Assembly: GCA_026874595.1 (NCBI GenBank)
Contig: CM049306.1
Coordinates: forward strand, 93,425,642 to 93,489,641
Source: Sipunculus nudus
Lineage: Eukaryota > Annelida > Sipuncula > Golfingiida > Sipunculidae
Direction of reading: 5' to 3'
Length of the DNA stretch: 64,000 nt
A program made the position numbers and the translations under genes. Shown here in pieces: positions 42,616-48,600 of this stretch; within the stretch, counting starts at the first letter, position 1, and each line of letters begins with the position of its first letter. The notes beneath the pieces were generated by a model, which saw only the letters and a list, made by a program, of their open reading frames with translations, searched no databases and had not been told where the DNA came from.

Positions 42616-45600
42616 TTACCATTAGTCCTTTGGTCTGTATTGAAGAAGGACACCAGATTTCATTGATAAACTAATCTGAACAATTTAGAAACATGATTTA
42701 TCTGCATGTCTAATAATGGTCTGAATAGGGTATGTGTTGTCACTGTCAATTGTAACTTTGTAATTGTTTATATATATTTAAAAATTAAAGTTATCCTGTT
42801 TTGACTCGGTGTTGGTTTATTCTTATCTTGGTATTGTGAAGCATCTACTACCACTTAGAAAGATAATGTTATACATGGAATTACAACTAATATATCCTTC
42901 ATCAAATTATCCTGTGTGTCAGTGGACTTGGTATACACTGGACATTGTACTTTTTTATGTGCATAATCTGTTTAAATATAATAACATTCTAGAAGTCTTA
43001 TGTAAAGAATAGCATATATCTCAGCACTGCACCTGACAAATAAAATTTTATTTGGCAGAGAGTTCTGAAAAATCATGATTTTGAAAGCAGAATTGTTTAC
43101 AGGATATGTTTTGAGCAAAAATTTGACAGGATCAGAAATTCTTTCATGCTCTTAAAAGAAAGAGCTGAATAACTGACCCTCTGACCAGTAAAATAATATG
43201 TATATAATTCTGTATGTAGTACCATTGACTAATTATACACCATTACATCCATTACAGCAAGAGGAGATGAGTGAGAGACAGATGAGGATCGGGATGCTGG
43301 AGAAGAAGGTGGAGAACGCATCCCGGGAGGCTGATGACAGAGTGGACAAAGTCCAGAGTAAACTGGATGCTCTCCAGGATGCACACAACAAGAAACAAAA
43401 GTATGTACAGAGACACACGCCAAAATACAAAATTAGCTACAGAGACACACACCAAGAAAAAAAAGTATGTACAGAGACACACATCAAAATATAAAAGTAG
43501 CAGCAGAGACACACCCAAAACTAAAATATAGGTACAGAAACACACACCAGTAAACTAAAGTATGTTCAGAGACACATGCAAAGAAACAAAAGGAGCTACA
43601 GAAACACACCAAAATAAAAATATAGCTACAGACACACACCAAAAACAAAAAAGTATGTACAGAGACACCACCAAAATACAAAATTAGCTACAGAGACACA
43701 CACCAAGAAACAAAAGTATGTACAGAGTCACCACCAAAATACAAAATTAGCTACAGAGACACACACCAAGAAACAAAAGTATGTACAGAGACACCATCAA
43801 AATACAAAATTAGCTACAGAGACACACACCAAGAAACAAAAGTATGTACAGAGACACCACCAAAATACAAAATTAGCTACAGAGACACACACCAAGAAAC
43901 AAAAGTATGTACAGAACACCACCAAAATACAAAATTAGCTACAGAGACACACACCAAGAAACAAAAGTATGTACAGAGACATACATCAAAATATAAAAGT
44001 AGCAGCAGAGACACACCCAAAACTAAAATGTAGGTACAGAAACACACACCAGTAAACTAAAGTATGTACAGAGACACATGCATAGAAACAAAAGGAGCTA
44101 CAGAAACACACCAAAATAAAAATATAGCTACAGACACACACCAAAAACAAAAGTATGTACAGAGACGCACGTCAAAATACAAAAGTAGCTTCAGAGACAC
44201 ACATAAAACTAAAATGTAGGTACAGAAACACACACCAAGAAACAAAAGTATGTTCAGAGATATACACCCAGAAAAAAAAAGTAAGTGCAGAATCACACAC
44301 CGAGAAACAAAAGTACATGTAGCTATAGAAACACACCGAGAAAAAAAAAAGTACAGTGACAAACTCCAAGAAACAAAACTATACATCTAAGAGATCACAA
44401 ACATATATACCTGTAAATGTTCCTATTAGATTACCACAATTTTATGTGTTATTTAACTTCAGATATGGGTGAAACTGGATGTGCTCACCATAGTAGCAAT
44501 TTTAAAATTAGATTTTAAATCAACAGATGTGACTTGTTGTCACAGTCAGGAACTCATAATTGTGTTGATATATAATTTGTAATAAAAACAGAATGAATGT
44601 GTGCAACATGAAAAATTTATACTTTAATACATTTAACTGACTTAAAAGGAGTAAAGTTCACTCAAGAGAAGTATTGTTTTCCTTTAAAAAATGTGTAAAA
44701 TAAATTAATATATAGTATTTAGTATATCATAAATTATAGATTGTAATTGATGTTGGTTTCTGAATGGTTTTACTGTTTTTTGTTGCCAGGGAGTTTGAGG
44801 ACACCATGGATGCTCTTCAGGCTGACATTGATGCTCTGGAGGAGGAGAAGCGTGACCTCAAGGAACGTCTGAAATCTATCTCCAAGAAAACTTTACTGGA
44901 GGGCATTGCTCGCCAGTCACCAGGTCAGCTTAATTTGCATATAATATCTCTGGTCTTATGACAGGTCTTAGCTGTTTAATACCTTTCTGTTGAATATGAA
45001 ATGTCTGAGGGTTTACTCATTTCTTTATGTGTGGCCTTCACTTTTGATTGGGACCTTACTAAAGCTCTCTTAAGGTAATTATGTTTCCTTTCTGATGTTG
45101 ATTTCTTTTAGTGGTATACTTAAAGTGGTATAAGGAATTGTTACAAAGACAAATTGCTCAGGGGAAAACTTCGGGCCGATCCCAGTTTCGAACCCATGTT
45201 GGTCTGCTTTTTATTAGCCCTCAGCCCTTAGGCTGATGGGCTATTGTCGTCACCCACGCTGTCCGTCCGTCTGTCCGTCCGGCGTCCGTTAACTTTTACC
45301 TTGTGAGCAGGATATCTTGAAAAGGATTCACCGTCAGAATTTTATTTCCTCGGTAAAGATGTGTATCGACAAAATCTCGGTCAAGTTTGAAGATGGGTGA
45401 CCTTGACCTTTTTTTTCTACATTTTAGAGCTGATTATAGAAAAACACTTAGATGCTTATTACTCAGTAACCATTTGGTGGATTTTCACAAAACTTACTAT
45501 GATTATTGGGACTGATAGTCTGTACCTGCTACACAAGTTTGGTGGCGCCACCTACAATTTCTGATTTTTAATTAATTTTTATCGGATTTTTCAACTTTGG

Positions 45601-48600
45601 GCTTGTGAGCAGGCTATCTCTAAAAGGATTCACCGTAGGAATTTTATTTCTTTGGTGAAGATGTATATGGACAAAATCTCGGTCAAGTTCGAAGATGGGT
45701 GACCTTGACCTATTTTTCTACGTTTTAGAGCTGATTATAGAAAAAACATTTAGAAGCTTATTTCTCAGGATCCATTTGGTGGATTTTCACAATACTTACT
45801 ATGATCATATGGATTGATGGTCTGTAACTGCTGCACGAGTTTGGGGGTGCCACCTACAATTTCTGATTTTTAATTAATTTTTCTTGGATTTTTCAACTTT
45901 GTCCTTGTGAGCAGGTTATCTCTTAAATGATTCACAATAGGAATTTTATTTCTTTGGTGAAGATGTATATGGACAAAATCTTGGTCAAGTTCGAAGATGG
46001 TGACCTTGACCTACTTTTCAAGGTCACAGAGCTTATAATAGAATAAAACTTAGAGGCTTATATTTCAGGAAGCATTTGGTGGATTGTTATGAATCATGGT
46101 ACATACCTCTCCATTTTAAATTTATAACTGAGACATGTACAGATATACATCCATGTGAGAACAGATATTTAGTTCTTGTTACTGTTACCACCTCTAAACA
46201 CTGTTCTTTTGGCTGAGGGCTTTTGTCAGCTTCAGCTGATATTCTAGTGTCACCCTGTAACACGCCCCCTCTTAAGAGCGTTCTGCTATCAGAACAAGAC
46301 TAATTATCCCAGGAGTCACACTTTGGTGAGCTTATTCCCTGGGCCACAAAGTTAACCGTCACGTCAGACGAGCCCCCATTTTTGTTACGAAGACAAATTG
46401 CTCAGGGGAAAACATTGGGCCGATCCTGGTTTCGAACCCATGTTGGTGGCGCACAAGTCCAGCGTACCAACCACTTTGCTAGCAAAGCAAGCTTCACTAG
46501 CGAGACAGTTCGGTCTGCTTTTTATGTCACCCCGTAACAGAATCTTCAAACAAACTTTTAATAAAACTCTTGCTCAGTTATTATATTACATGAGGTATCT
46601 TCCTATTAATTGTAGGAAAAATAGAATTTAGGTAACTCACTACTATTGGAGGGCATTTGTATCATGAAAGATAATTTTCTTTATATATGATTTCCATGTT
46701 CATGATGGTACAGGCTTGTAGTCTAGCTAGCAGCTGTACCCTGAGCTAGTCATCATGAATTGACCTTTATTATTCATTATTGTTATGATGTTTGCCCTGG
46801 TTATCATGCTGATCTTTATTTAACCAGGTGGTACACCAGGTAGTCCTACAGGAGCAGTACCCTCAGCCACAGTCATCAAGGACTCGCCACTCCTCATACA
46901 ACAGGTAATTATAGCAACACCTTGGTCACCTCAGATTACTACTGTTCAAAGGTAATCTTAGCAGTTACTCCACACAGGGTAGCTTCCATGTTTCATTTTA
47001 CTTAAAACCACCTGGAAAAATATATTAATAACAGAAAGACTGATGATATTTATTACTGTTTCTTTTTGTTTCATTCCTTATTATTATTCAATGTGTCAGT
47101 TGTGTCATAATTTAAGATAATTTTACATCTGAAAATTGCTTTTCTAAAATTAATCAACACAAAGTATTTTACTCTTGTGCAATATGACAATTCTTACAAA
47201 TAATGAATTCATGCAATTAGTTGATTAGACCAACCGTTGCTGCATTTAATTGATGATAATTCTGTACCAATGTGTCAGTGTATTATCACCTGTATATTTC
47301 ATATCTACAGAACAACAGCTTAAAGGAAGCTTTGAGATCAGTCAAGTCTCAGAATACTCGGCTGGTGGCTAGTCGTATGAAGGTCAGTATGCATTAATGC
47401 ATAAAAGTCAATGTGTGTACAACTTGTGTTAAGCAATGTTAAAATTAAAAGTGAAGATTGCTCATATTTACCTTTTGTCCAGTGACAGTTTAATTGTAAA
47501 TGGTATGGTTATTCATATACTGGTAGATCTTTGATCACTTTGAAGTACATGTCCTCTCTCATCGATTGAACCATCATACAGTGACCGTACTTAACATTTA
47601 TTTTTATACAGGCCCAGATGGCCAGTTTGACTCCACTGTGTGTTCCTAAGAAGCCAGTTGGTCTCCAGAGCCAAACAGGAAGCCTGAAGGTTGGAGAAAC
47701 GTTGGATGGGAAACCATCAGAACTACAGGACCTGATGAGAGAATCTACTCAGCTCCTCACGGTTAGTCTTATATATTCATATAACCACAAGCTAAACTCA
47801 AAGTCAGTTTTGAATGTTTATGTAATATACTGAAAATTTAAAACAATTCTTTTGTGCATCCAATGAAATATGCAGCTGTATATTTATGAGTATTATTATT
47901 GACCAACTTTTGGCTGCATCTATTCTTTAAACTGCACCTTGAATTGGACCAGCATAACATGTTGACGTAAATGTCATATATGAAATTTCTGCATTTTTGA
48001 AATTGATTAATTATAAAGTTGAAAATCAAATTTTTCTTTATACTACAAACTGTACACCATTCTCACAGTACTACTAGACTAGAAGCTTTGATTTCTGGTC
48101 TTTTTTTACAGGAGCTGTACAAGTGGTCTGCATGTCCTAAACTAGTCGACATCTCCCAGAGAAAACCAGGTAGGTCTGAATGATGTTTTGTAAAGATATC
48201 CAGGTTTATAGAGAATAATTGAGCTATAGACCACTGTTAAGGTTGAATTTTAGAGGCTCTGCCGAACTTAAATTTCTACCCATTCTTAAATATTTGGAGA
48301 AGTCCAGCTTTTGGTAATGAAAACAAATACATGTGAGGACTTTGGAGGAGGCTCCAAGAGAGTATAACACCCAAAATATTATATCATATGTTATTGCCGC
48401 TGTGTTACCTGGTACAATAGGGTTCAGTCTGTGCATCACTTGATAAGGTGGCAGACCGTCTCAGTCAGACTATGAATAAAAGTGGTGGGGGAAATATAGC
48501 AAGAAAAAAGTCTACAAAATAAGTTTTTATTGTGAACATCCCTGACCTATGACCTTGGCCTTTGCCCACAAAACAATAGAATTCTTTCCAGAGTGATGGG

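Noticed and set aside
43252-44386. Several minus-strand frames of 65-109 codons rich in Phe, Cys, Val and Ser
   Set aside because: They arise because the 63-bp repeat unit is a multiple of three and lacks stops on that strand; they overlap exon 27 and its intron array.
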